Positions 24,781 to 35,770 of a DNA stretch of 64,000 nt are shown piece after piece. Origin of the DNA: Cordia subcordata (lineage: Eukaryota; Streptophyta; Magnoliopsida; Boraginales; Cordiaceae); assembly GCA_028554755.1 (NCBI GenBank), contig JAPTOF010000008.1, positions 15,047,001 to 15,111,000 on the forward strand, written 5' to 3'. Every line of letters starts with the position of its first letter. Positions within the stretch are counted from its first letter, which is position 1. The position numbers and the translations under genes are program-made. The notes beneath the pieces were generated by a model. It saw only the letters and a list, made by a program, of their open reading frames with translations. It was not told where the DNA came from and ran no database searches.

Positions 24781-27431
24781 TTTGGATTTCGTAAAATTTT
24801 GAAGAAAGGGGTGCATCGATCGGCAGATCTTGACATGAATCTTTTTAAGGCTGCGACTTTGCTCAATAGTAATTGTACATCATGAACTATTTTAAGGGGT
24901 TCCAAGCTGAGTATGGTATCGATTTTCTCCAGATTGGCTTATATCACTCTATGGGTTACTATGAAACCCAAGAACTTTCCATCGTGCACACTAAAGGCAC
25001 ATATTTTTGGGTTAGCTTTATCACAAACTTTTTCTTCGTTTAGAAAGCTTTATTGAGATCGAACACATGATCCGATCCTTTTAGGTTCTTTACAAGCATA
25101 TTATGGATAGAAACCTCCGTGTTGCCCTTGATTTGATTTCTGAAGGCTATTTTGACCATTTGTTGATACATTGCCCTAGCATTTTTCAACTTGAATGGCA
25201 TTACTTTACAGCAATATAATCCCGGTCGAGGATAAATGACATATGCATTTGATCAACTGGAGCCATCTTTATTTGATTGTAGCCCAAGAAATCATCGATA
25301 AATGAGAGCATCTCGAAACCTGTAGTTGATCCACTAGTTGGTCAATTCGGGGCAACAAAAAGCTGTCCCTTGGACATGTTTTATTCACGTCAATGAAATC
25401 TACATAGAGCCTCCAACTCCCATTTGATTTCTTTACCAACACAATGTTTGACACCTATTTTGGGTGTTTTATTTCTTTAATGTGGCCTGACTTTAGCAAT
25501 TTTTTCACTTCTTGGTGAATGGCCTTTTTTTCTCGATGCTGAATGGTCAGAGTTTGTACCTGACTAGCTTATATTTACAGTCGATGTTCAAGTGGTGCTC
25601 AATGATTCTTGAGTTGATTCCTGTTATATTAGAAGAATTTTGAGAAAATATATCTGAATTTATAGTTAAGAATTCAGAAAAAATCCAGTTAAAGATCCTC
25701 CATTAACTTGGCTCTAATATATCTGTATCGATCGTCTCCAGCTTTTTGGCAAGGCTTGCCCTATTGGGAGTATTTTTTTTTTTATTTCTATCATCATGTT
25801 TTCAATCTTCTTCTTTTTGTTTTTGGTTCTAATAATGCTGCATAACATATACTGGTAAAGTGTTGATTCCTACGCACCATTATCACTCTATCTCTTGTTG
25901 GGAACTTCATCATCTGGTGATATGTTGACACAATTGGCCGTAGTTTGTTCAGGGTTACTCTCCCGTATTAATGGTTGTCGGGTTGTTTACCATCATGAAT
26001 TTGCAAATAAATCTACATAGCTGTTGCCATCTCCGATGCTTAGGTGAAGGCTCATGACTTATTCTTTAATAGTGTTAGTTTGGATTTGTCCCACTTCAAT
26101 TTGTTGAATGCCTTATAGTATAATATGTCTACCGTACTCCCTCTGTCTACTAACATCTTGCAAACTGTATAGTTAGCCAAAATAATACTTATTAGCGATA
26201 GGTCATTGTGATTTACCAGGATTCCACCTAGGTCTTTGCAAGGAAAGGATACTTCTACCACTTATCTTAAATTGTTTGTCAGGACATGCTGTAAGGATCA
26301 GACATATGACTTCTTTTTAGCAACAGATTCCTCTTTCGCGGCTAGTTCCTCCAAGATCATGTGAATCATCCCAAGGACCTTTTTATCCTTCCTTGGGCTC
26401 CATGGGCACTCTTCAAGCTTGTCTCCCTACTTCTTCACATGCTGGGCCAGTTTCCCTTTCCTGATTAATGACTTGATTTCATCCTGTAGTTTCTGGCACT
26501 TTTCGATGACGTGCCTATGATCTTTGTGGAAGTGGCAATATTTGTTTTTTATCCCTTTTGTCTGGTGGGCCCTTCATATTCTTGGGCCACTTGACGTCTC
26601 AATCGTGTTTCACTGCTACCAATATCTTAGTCCTGGAATTAGTTAGTAGTGTATAGGTATTAAATCGCCTTTTAAAGACATCAGGATTTTCCCTTCTACA
26701 CTTTGGATCTAATCGCTCAGGATAAGTTTCAGATTATTTTTGCTTTTGCTTTCCATTTACCTTCTTGGTCTCGTATTCCTTCTCCTGTTCCCTCTTCGAT
26801 AGGATCACATTCTCTGCCAGTATGTATTTCTTGACCTTGGCCATCATGTCAACTAGGGAAGTGGGTTTCCTCCTTGTAAAAGCGCTAGATAATTTGTCAT
26901 CACGTACTCTGTGTATAAAAGCGTCCATTACCATTCAGGTTGGGCACTTGAAGAGTTGTTTCATTGAACCTTTTTACGAAGGCCCAAAGGGTCTCATCGT
27001 TTCTTTGCCTCATTCTTATCACCAAGGTTGATGACTTTGGGGTGACTTTTTCACTCGCAAACCTGTTCATAAAAGCTGTTGCCAATTACTTGAAGGATCT
27101 GATTGAATGCTTTGGCAGCTCGTCATACCACGATCAGACTGTTCCCAACAATGTTCTTGGAAATGCTTTGCAACGAGCAGCATCAGGGGCATTATGAAAG
27201 AGCATCATTGATCATAGAAATGTGATTGGCTAGGTCTCCTAATCCTTCATGATGTAGCAATTTAAGGATAATAAAATCTCCCAATACTGGCTCATTTATA
27301 ATATCCTCCAACAAAGCGCTATCAGCAAACTCCTCAACATTAATGACTTGCAAAGGCTGTGGTGTTGGGACTATTCGTGTATTGGTTATAGCCGTAATTA
27401 AGGACCTGGTTGCCATGTTGCCTTGACACAA
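24781..27431 (-). pseudogene. Tat-type gag, protease and partial reverse transcriptase
   Basis: Reading down the - strand: gag with FMNRFASEKVTPKSSTLV and MVMDAFIHRVRDDKL (27.1-26.8 kb); a zinc-knuckle-like YCHFHKDHRHVIEKC (about 26530); protease with ANYTVCKMLVDRGSTVDILY (about 26160), where the usual D-G/S-G catalytic triplet reads DRG; and RT start with VLVKKSNGSWRLYVDF and DSFLLPRIDQLVDQL (about 25450). Stops and frameshifts interrupt the frame throughout. The YxDD RT core, RNase H and integrase are absent. Its pairing with the LTR at 27878-28500 rests on strand, order and the primer-binding motif. Confidence 0.82.
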
Positions 27432-27857
27432 AGACTTTGCTTAATTATCAGTAGCTTGGTTATGCAAAAAGGATTAAGTGTTTATGGGAATCTCCGGGTT
27501 CATGCAATGTGGTGGGCTTGGAAAAGGAAAAGTGTATAGCTGAGTGGTAGGCTAGGCTTGTGCTAAAAAATTTGACTTATATAGTTCTAGATATTGGTAA
27601 ACATATTAGCTAACATTGTTAGTTGAGTTGGTAAGCAGGCTGGTTGGTGCGCTTGAGGGGGGGTTATGAGGTTGATGGAGCAAATGTAAAAGATTTGTGA
27701 GATGGTGCTGATTGATATCTGGGTGGTGGTTGGGGTTGTGGCTCTTATTGCTTGCTCTCCACATTATCGCCTTCTACCATCGCCACCGCACGAGACTCGA
27801 CGCACTGTTTGACTTCGCTTTCCTACCATATGACCTCAGCGGGATTACAAATTGATA

Positions 27858-27876
27858 TTCCCAAAGACACGCCAAT
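27858..27876 (-). other. Primer-binding-like site of the Tat element
   Basis: On the - strand ATTGGCGTGTCTTTGGGAA follows the LTR edge within one or two bases. It resembles ATTGGCGCCGTCTGTGGGAA after many plant Tat LTRs. It fixes the element's orientation. Confidence 0.7.
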
Positions 27877-27877
27877 C

Positions 27878-28500
27878 TAATCTTGCAATGAATCAGATAC
27901 TTTAACGGTGGTCATCTCCGGCATTCTCCTACGCGAAAAATGATAAAAGCCAGGCACCGGTGTTGTATCGGTGAAAGAACCTTGATGCCTAAGTTATATT
28001 TCTTTCATTGGCAAAGTCTAAGGGCTCGTTTGGATTGGCTTTTTTCAAAAGTGCTTTTTTAACAGCTTTTGAAAAATAGCTTTTTTTAAGAAGCTGAAAA
28101 TTCTAGCTTCTAAAAAAAGCTGTATTTGACCTTTTTTAGAGTTTTAGCTTTTTTGGAAGCCAAATCAAATAGTTATTGCAAATTTAATGTAACTTTTTTA
28201 GGAAAAAAGTACTTTTTCCTAAAAAAAAGTCAATCCAAATAGGCCCTAAGTACGGAATATTTCTTGGGAACAATAGAGTTACATCACTTGGATATATGGA
28301 GGTCTTATTTATAGCTTATATTTGGGACACGTGTCATATTCGCTAAGACTGCCAGTCAACAATCCGACGAAGCAAAGAATCTATCGGGTTTCTCGTTGGG
28401 ATGATCAGCTAGCCCATCTTAAGGCCCTGTCTTTTGATAGCTACTCACTCTTCATTGAAGTTCTACCGATCACCTACCTATGCTACCCAATCCTTTATCA
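27878..28500 (-). repeat. Tat-type 5' LTR containing a MITE
   Basis: It is the partner of 18292-18669. Without the MITE and its duplicated TAA it measures 395 bp. The outer end is TATCA. The inner end reads TAATC where the other copy has TGATC, a G-to-A change in the terminal TG. Confidence 0.86.
28022..28246. mobile_element. Harbinger-like MITE inside the Tat LTR
   Basis: It is 225 bp, ends GGGCTCGTTTGGATTGGCTT and, inverted, GGGCCTATTTGGATTGACTT. It is flanked by TAA at 28019-28021 and 28247-28249. The other LTR has the uninterrupted site (GGCAAAGTATAAGTATGG at about 18424), showing the empty state. TWA duplications and GGG-ends fit Tourist/PIF-Harbinger MITEs. There is no coding capacity. 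Confidence 0.85.
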
Positions 28501-28505
28501 CATTG

Positions 28506-29215
28506 CATGTTGCATTTTTTGTAAGGGTAATAATACTACCCATTCCATTGGGATTAAGGTTATACATGGTTTGTTTGGTTTGGTTTTGACCATATTTTAA
28601 ACCAAATCAAAACTAGTTCGTTTATATTCTTAACAAACCAATTGGTTTTTTATCATATATATAACCAAACCAAACCAACATTATATTGGTTTGGTTTACT
28701 TTTCAGTTTCTTTTAAAAAAATGAAAAAAAAATTCATAATAAAATTCAAAAGGGAAAAAACTCTAAAGAATAGCTGCTTTGTGTTTATAACTTTTTAGCA
28801 TTAAAACCAAAGTAAAGAGTAGTTATAGCTTGGTGGTTAAGGTGTTGAAGTAAATTTATAAGGTCTTGGGTTTGACTCCTTGCATGTTCATTTCTATGTA
28901 CGAGGGAATATGTACATAGAAGTGGCCTCGGTTTGGTTTAGTTAAAATCAAAACCAATTATGTGCACGAGGAAACTGAACCAATTGGTTTGGTTTGACAA
29001 TAAAACAAAACTAGGATGACATTTTTTTAAAAGAAAAACCAAACTGAACAAAAAGTTGAGTTTGGTTTGGGTTGGTTTTGTTAGTTTAACCAATCCGTGT
29101 GCACTCTTAATTGGCATGTTACATAAATGTTGTAAGGGTAGTAGTACTACCTTATTTCTTTTCGACGTGCATTTGCATTACATGTTTCATTTTAATTGTA
29201 TGAAGATTGGTCTAT
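28506..29215 (+). pseudogene. LINE 3' UTR remains, split by a MITE
   Basis: Bases 28506-28554 and 29118-29215 align in order with 44230-44365 of the second segment copy (GTAAGGGTAATAATACTACC, then GTTACATAAATGTTGTAAGG and ACTACCTTATTTCTTTTCGAC). The material between is the hAT-type MITE. Noncoding. Confidence 0.8.
28555..29109. mobile_element. hAT-type non-autonomous element (555 bp)
   Basis: Ends are TAAGGTTATACATGGTTTG and, inverted, TAAGAGTGCACACGGATTGG. Flanks ATTGGGAT (28547-28554) and ATTGGCAT (29110-29117) give an 8-bp duplication with seven matches. The interior consists of GGTTTGGTTT repeats and their complements, so the element can fold back on itself. The second segment copy shows a single ATTGGC at the matching place. 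Confidence 0.83.
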
Positions 29216-31084
29216 TGATGTGTTTTGGTTTGTGTATGTTTGTTCTTGCATTTTCCTATATTTTTAAGGGTATTCTATGCTTAATTGATACCATTAGTGT
29301 AGTACTTATATAATATTTGTACATATACAGTTCTAAGTGTCTATAGTTGAGTTTTATGGTTAAATGCTACACTAAATTCTTAATTTCGTGCCTTAGGTGA
29401 GCTATAAGATAGAGAGTGAGCTTGAACAAGGATGAATGATGAAGAACGAAGATGTACATGTCATAGATAAAGACCAGAAGTACGAAGAATGAAGATTTAA
29501 GGCAATTGGGGTAACTTGTTGATCTTGAAGAATTGCCGGTGAACTAGACAGACCAGAGAGTTAAAAAAATTACCGGTCGAGCTACCCCAGAATACTAGTC
29601 GACTGGTCAATCCAGAAAGCCCCTGTTGTTGTAGGTCGAGTATGAAGACTTTGTCGGTTGACCAGCTAGGTCTATTGGCTACGTACTGCGAAGAATATAA
29701 AAACGCAATTTTCAGCATTTTTTGGAGACTTTTACAGACCCATCTCACACCCACTTCATCCTATCAAAACCCTAACCCTCTATCACTGTCACCCACCTTA
29801 GACACTCATCCATACATATTTACACCAAGAATTAAGCAACTTTGGTGGATCAAACACATGGATTCGGGAGTTTACCCAAAATTTGTAAAGAGATTGCTAA
29901 GGATGAAAGGGAAGACTCTTTATCTCCCTTATTTTGGTTTATTATATGCTTGAGTAGAGTGTTTTAATGGGTGATTAAAGCTTGTACTATGGGTTTACCA
30001 TTTACCTTATTGTTATGGGTTTTTGATGAATTAATATATATGCTTTATTCTTAATGTTTCAATGACTATCTTTTATACAAGTCTAAGTATTTGATGATAT
30101 GTCACAACGGTTAAGTATATATTATATTGATGCTTGCTTTTTATTAATCACTTCTATAGTTTATTTAGGCATGTGTATGTGTTTACATGAAGGATCTATG
30201 GAGTGGGTTGTATATTCATTCATGTCCATGTGCATGTTTATATGCCTTAATAGCAAAGCATGCTCAAATCACATACATGTTGGCTCTTGATTGTTTCTAT
30301 GGTGTAATCTAAACATGTCAATGTGTTTAGTAGTTGAATATTTCTATGTATTCACAAGTGCCATGCCTTAGAACATGTATAAACTTGTGCTTTAATTGCC
30401 CAACTCATTATTGTGATGCATGATTCATGGTGATTTACTAAAGATTAGGCTTAGTTGAGTTTCCTTTGGCTTTAGACCTAGCCAATAGGCTTTAGGCTTT
30501 GTTTAATCAACCTTGGATAGACTAAGTCTTGCTTTAAACCCAGTCAACGGTTGAAACACTAGAGTAAGATCAATCAACGTCACCTAGAACCCTAAGTAAC
30601 TAGCCCGAAAACATTAGGTCATAAGGACCACACTATTCTCTAGGGACGATCAACCTAGAGATAGACCTGCACTGAGAATTAAGAGATAATAAGGTAGTTA
30701 TTTAGGACTCCAGCCAAGATCAATCCAGAAACCCATCAAAAAGCCTAATTCAATAGTGTAGTAATGGTCCATAAGCAAGTGAAGATCACTCTATTCCTAT
30801 TTTCACTTTTTGACTCCCTTAGATAACTTTATTCCACCATCTTCCCACTCAAACTTTGGTTTTCTTGCCCTTAGTTATATTTATTTTCCTCGAGCTCCAT
30901 CCAATCTAAAACCTCAAAAATTGGTAGTTTAAGACCTAGTGTAGCTTTCTAGGATACAAATAACTTAGGACCACACATGGTTAGCCTCCTAAGGAACACA
31001 CCCCCGTACTTGCATGTTAGGCTATCAACAACCCGTGCACTTGCTGTCTAACTTTTAAGGTTTATGCTTGAAATTAGCACATCA
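29216..31084 (+). repeat. 5' LTR of the Athila-like element (1869 bp)
   Basis: It runs from TGATGTG to GCACATCA. A TATA-type sequence (GAATATAAAAACG near 29694) precedes a pyrimidine- and ACCC-rich stretch, the likely promoter and transcription start. The second half holds CCCTAGG/AAGGACCACACT and CCTGCACTGAG blocks shared with the LTRs at 40.6-42.5 and 61.8-62.9 kb. The 103-codon frame at 29642-29953 is repeated in the other LTR, as expected from LTR identity. Confidence 0.87.
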
Positions 31085-31090
31085 AGTTTT

Positions 31091-31108
31091 TTACGTCATT
31101 ACCAGGAA
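31091..31108 (+). other. Degraded tRNA-Asp-type primer-binding site
   Basis: TTACGTCATTACCAGGAA aligns with the Athila-type site TGGCGCCGTTGCCGGGGA at 11 of 18 bases. Six of the seven differences are G-to-A or C-to-T, the pattern left by deaminated methylcytosine. Confidence 0.65.
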
Positions 31109-31503
31109 GGCACAGTTGGTTTGATTTCTTTGATTATGTGTTTTAGTTAATTGCTTGTTTTACTTGCTTTCTTTTATTAGTTTGTTTTAGTATTTTAATA
31201 TCTTGATTTTCATTTAGTTATCTTGCTATCTTGTGTTTGCTTTTGTTTCTTAGCTTGGAATGTTTATCGACTTTGCTTATTTTTTGTTGTTTTTCTTTTA
31301 TTTCTACTAGTCTCTTAGTTTGTAGTTTGCTTACTGTAGAAGTAGGATTGTTGAAGTTTCGGGGGTCTAAGTGGATGGAGTTTCTTTCACTAACTTTGTA
31401 TGCATGGTAGGAGATCTTTGAGATTGCCCTTAGTGTACCCGTTAATCCCAAACCTCAAAGAATTAGGCATCATCTTAGAAATTTAGAGAATCTTTTAGAA
31501 GAG

Positions 31504-33790
31504 ATGGCGGACAATAGACAAGAACAAGGTGTCCCTCCTCCTCCTAGTCCTATTCCTCCATATAAGCATCATGGGCATCAACATGCCCAAGAGCCTCCTA
31601 GGCCAAATCTATCTTTAGAGGATGAACTCACACTTAGGCTAGACTTCCTAGTGCACCTCAGCATCAGGCACTTTCTACACCCCCTGTCCCAGCACTTCCC
31701 ACACAGTTTACGCCTACCCCTTAGTCCTCCAGTGATGATAAGTTTGAGATGTTGCTTCAATTGATTCAGACCCAATAGTAAGCATTGGCTAATAACTAAC
31801 AAGAGTTAACTAGTTATCAACAGCACATGGCTAGGATAGATGCATAGTTAGGGCAGATTGTTGATGACTTAAGCACTAGGGATCCAAGAAAATTGCCTTC
31901 ATAGCCAGAAATTAATCATAGAGTTCACTCCTGTTCCTCCTCCAACCCCACCTATTTCTCTTAGGCCCAGACCAAGGCTATGACCACTCTTAGGAGTGAT
32001 AGGACAGTTGACAATATGGTAGAAGTTGAGCAATATGCAGAGCCTGCATCTAGTGATCCTTCTAAGCCTAATAAGTTTATAAACCACCCTATTGAATCTA
32101 GAGAGAGCCCTATTGAGAAAGAGGAGCCCATTAAAGAGAAAAATGAGAGTAGTAAAATATTGGGAAAGGAAGCAACCTGTTGTTGAACCTTCAGAGTCTA
32201 GAGATGTTACTCCAAGAGTTCCATTCCCATCTGCTTTAGAGAAGCTAGTACCTAGTGAGGGTACTAGTTTTTTCAAGGTTTTGAAGCATTTGAAAAATAT
32301 TAAGGTGAATCTTCCTTTGATTAATGCAGTCCTTTCCATCCCATCTTACTCTAAGTTCTTCAAGGACCCTTGCCCTACAAAGTGTAGTGCATTGAGTATG
32401 CCAAAGAAGGTGAAACTCATGAAGAATGTGAGTAATATTTGCACATAGGGCCTTCCGCCCAAGTTAGTGATCCCAGAGCTTTCACCATTCCTTATTGCAT
32501 TCGAGAAACCCAGATTGATCATGCTTTATTAGATTAAGGGTCTAGTGTGAACCTTATTCCCTTTTCATTTATCATCATCTAGGTATAGGCCATTTATTGC
32601 CTACTCATCACACTTTAGCTAGCTAATAGATCTGAGCATAGACCTAGTGGTGTAGTTAAGGATGTTATGGTTCAAGTTGGTGAGTTTGTGTACCCCGTAG
32701 ACTTCATTGTTTTAGACATGGATTCTAGTCACAACTCTAGGCATACTACACCTATTCTGTTAGGTCACCCTTTCTTTACCATAATTGGTGTAGTCATCCA
32801 TTGCAAGTCGAGGTTGCTAAAAGTTAAGTTTGGGAATCTGAAGTCCACTATAAAGATAGCAGAGGTTGTGAATAGAATGAGTATAAGTGGAGAAGATGAA
32901 TAAGATTGCTTCATGATTGATGTGATAGACTCATGTGTTGAGGAGACCATGACTAAGAGTGATGAGTTGAGAAAACTTGAGGATATTTTAGATAGCTTTG
33001 ACTCAGAGTCCTTTGTATGGAGATGTGTAGCCTCTATTTCCATGGTTAATGATTTTAGGCTTCATAAGTCATTAGAGGTTAATTCTTTTGATCTTGAAAT
33101 GAAATGCATATATCCTTCTGATTACATACATAGGACTCATCATGAGGATAGAGATGAAAATAAATGTTTTATGGTTAATGTGATGGAATCTTGTATTAGG
33201 GAGCACGACTGTGAGATGATATCCACTAGTGGTGAATTTATTGAAGCATTTGATGAAATCTTAGCTAATATGGATGTGGAGACATTTATTGACAAGAGCA
33301 TAGCACCTATCTTTATATCTAGGCCTAATGAGTCTCTTGGAGTTATAGATATCAGTGTTATGGAAACTAGCTAGTCTAAGAAGACTCTTAAGGAAGAGAT
33401 TGAGGAACTTGAAATTTTGATATATGGGTCTTTAGGCATATTTGATGAATCATTATTAGAACCCTTCTTTACTCTCTCAATTAGGGAATTAATTGATGAG
33501 GTTAACCATTTCTTGGATGAACATGAACCTTCCCTTAAAGAGAGTAAGGCTACTACCCTTAATTCTGATTCCTCTTTTTCTGGGTCCATGTCTTCATGCC
33601 CTACTGTTCATTCCATCCATCTGATTTTACTCCATTAGATGATTCTCCCCTACTTCCTTCCGTTGAGTCTCTTTCTAGTGAGCACACTTTTATACCATCC
33701 CACTTTAAGCACATACATGTAAGGTTAATACATATTCTTCCTATTCTTTATGCTTTGGATTCCTTATTGACCCATGGGCACGGGGTATGA
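31504..33790 (+). pseudogene. Athila-like gag, protease and acidic module
   Basis: The reading starts MADNRQEQGVPPPPSP (31504). A gag/protease linker has FFKVLKHLKNIKVNLPLINA and MPKKVKLMKNVSNICT (32.27-32.45 kb). The retropepsin region, frame-broken, includes the LLDLGSSVNLIPFS-type motif (about 32530) and YPVDFIVLDMDSS, ILLGHPFFTIIGVVIHC (32.69-32.83 kb). The acidic module (32.9-33.6 kb) has CFMIDVIDSC, DKSIAPIFISRPNESLG, KKTLKEEIEELEIL and FLDEHEPSLKES. A short KKAIGW-like stretch (about 33810) resembles the region just before Athila RT, but no RT, RNase H or integrase follows. Several stops are present. Confidence 0.8.
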
Positions 33791-34370
33791 ATAGCCCTTG
33801 ATCATTTCAAGAAGGCTATAGGATGGTTAGTTGCAGAGACTGAGTTTACTAAGTTAAGATTGGAGATAGACAAGGGACCTAGATCTTTAGAATTTCCCAT
33901 GACCTATGACATCTTGAAGCATCCCTTTGCATTTGATGTGTCGGGTTTTTCATTTGTCCCCTTTCTCATATGAGCTTGAGAATGATTGTGATGTGTATAC
34001 TTCGATTGATTCCATACTACATAAGCCTTTTTCTTCCAAGTTATGCTTTGACAAGATCATATGTTGATCTATGCTTAAAGACTACAAGTAACATTGGCTT
34101 TAACATTACAGCCCAGCTGAAGGCGTAAAGCGCAACACTGCTAGAAGGCACCTTAGAAATTTTGTTGAGATAAAAGGGCTTGGCTGACGGCATCATTGTT
34201 AGCTTTACTGAGAGGCAACCTAGATTAATTTTGATATTTTTGTTTTGTGTCTTCATTTTCCTTTCATTTATTGTCCTTTTAGGTTTTACAGGTGCTGATC
34301 CCCATTTCTATCATTTCCCTTTTTGAATACATCTTGTTTATCATTTGATAATGCCAATACAAGCTTGCAT
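33791..34370 (+). other. Athila-type 3' noncoding module
   Basis: It contains AAGGGCTTGGCTGACGGCAT and ACTGAGAGGCAACCTAGATTA, a conserved block that in Athila-group elements follows the coding region. The inverse of the same block is at about 20280-20390. No coding function is supported. Confidence 0.6.
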
Positions 34371-35770
34371 GGCAATGCTATTAATCTTATACTTTGTAAG
34401 TGTTTGTGGTTTTTTTGGAAAATTTGTAGGTGCAAATATCTTAAGAAGGGGGAGGGGTGAATTAAGATATTCAATATTTTTTGTATTTAAAAATTCACCA
34501 AAAAAGCAACAATTTTCTTTCAAGCAAAATATCAAACACAAGATAATCAATATAAGTAAAAGCAAATAAAGAGTAGAGAGTAGAAAGACAAATGATTTTT
34601 AGGTGGTTCGGCCAAGCCTGCATCCACTGCCCAAGGATGTTTCCCGTAGGACTTCAACAATCTTTACTAAAAATGTTTTTTCAAATCTTGGTGAAGCAAA
34701 AACCAATTCGACAACTATTTGAAGCCAAACTTCAAAGAACCCAAGAGTCCCACTTTTAAAGATTTTCCCACATTCTTACAAGCTTTTATAGATGTATCTC
34801 TCAAGATTTCTCAGCTTACAAAGTGTGTATACAATCAAGAAAGGTGAAAAATGATGAAGAATAGATTTGTTCTTCTCACAAGATGATATAACAAGAAAGG
34901 CTCTTGAAAGCTCAAAGATTTTGCAAGAATAACTCAAGATTTTAGAAATTGAAGGATGAAATTCTATTTTGCAAGTTTTAATTGATGACCTTTTATGAGA
35001 TTTGAAGATGTATTTCAAGAGTTGTAAATGTTAGGGTTTTGGTAGGTGGAAGAAAAGAAGAGAAAATGGTCAGAACGGTAATAAATAACTAGTGCATTTA
35101 TTACAACATTTTGCTCAGTCGGTCGATCAGCTAGGTTGTCCAGCTCTACCTTGACCTTCTCTGATTAGGCCAAACGCCTTAGCTGGTCAACTGGCTAGAG
35201 GGTCCGACTTTTCTTCCCCTTCTCCTTGGTCAATCGATCGACCGACTGAGGGGGGCCGGCCACCCCAAAGAGCTGAAGTAAATCCAAACACTTCTAAAAC
35301 ACCTTTATAAGCCAATTTTGTCAAACTTTCATAACTCCAGACAAACTCAAGGTACTATGTAAACAATTTTGAAGGCTTATAATCATTTTGAAACATGTGT
35401 TTATGCTATGCATGCATCCAAAATCATTTTTGCTTTTTATAAAAGATAGTATTCATGAGATTTAAATTGTTTGAATTATGAAAAGTGGAAATTTAAGCTT
35501 ACCCCTTGCAATTCTAAGATGTTTCATAAGAAGAGCAACAAATCTAGTACCCCTTATGATGCCTTTTCTCCTCCTTATGCCTTCTCATCATCATCTTCTT
35601 CAATTTTTGATGAATAGTGCTTTTCATTATCTTCCAAGCGTCTATCTCTTCAACTCATATTTGACACTTCACAATATGCTTTTTTAGTAAAAAGGATAAT
35701 ATATTTCAATAATGCATATGAAAATTTTCATCATTAAAATCAATAACTAGTATTTAGCCAACAACATTGA
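34371..35770. repeat. LTR-like block inside the Athila-like element
   Basis: It starts near AAGAAGGGGGAGGGGTGAA (34441) and contains GGTGGTTCGGCCAAGCCTGC (34602), then GGTCGATC-type palindromes at about 35120 and 35230. It resembles the block at 23431-24780 in layout. It reads as a solo LTR of another family but I could not identify matching ends or a target duplication. Confidence 0.4.

Larger units (their letters stand above)
18292..28500 (-). mobile_element. Tat-type Ty3/gypsy retrotransposon, nested insertions inside
   Basis: Outer ends are TGATCC (18292) and TTTATCA (28500), flanked by CATTG on both sides (18287-18291 and 28501-28505), a perfect 5-bp duplication. LTR copies lie at 18292-18669 and 27878-28500, the second containing a MITE. 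A primer-binding-like motif sits at 27858-27876 on the - strand, then gag, protease and the start of RT run down to about 24.8 kb. The rest of pol is missing; an Athila-like element and another LTR-like block occupy that space. The target is the LINE 3' UTR. Confidence 0.9.

Noticed and set aside
29642..29953. A 103-codon frame similar to one at 37286-37627
   Set aside because: The two lie at the same place in paired LTRs, so the similarity comes from LTR identity and not from a conserved protein.
31899..32339. A 146-codon - strand frame
   Set aside because: It is antisense to the Athila-like gag/protease region, which matches its counterpart only on the + strand.
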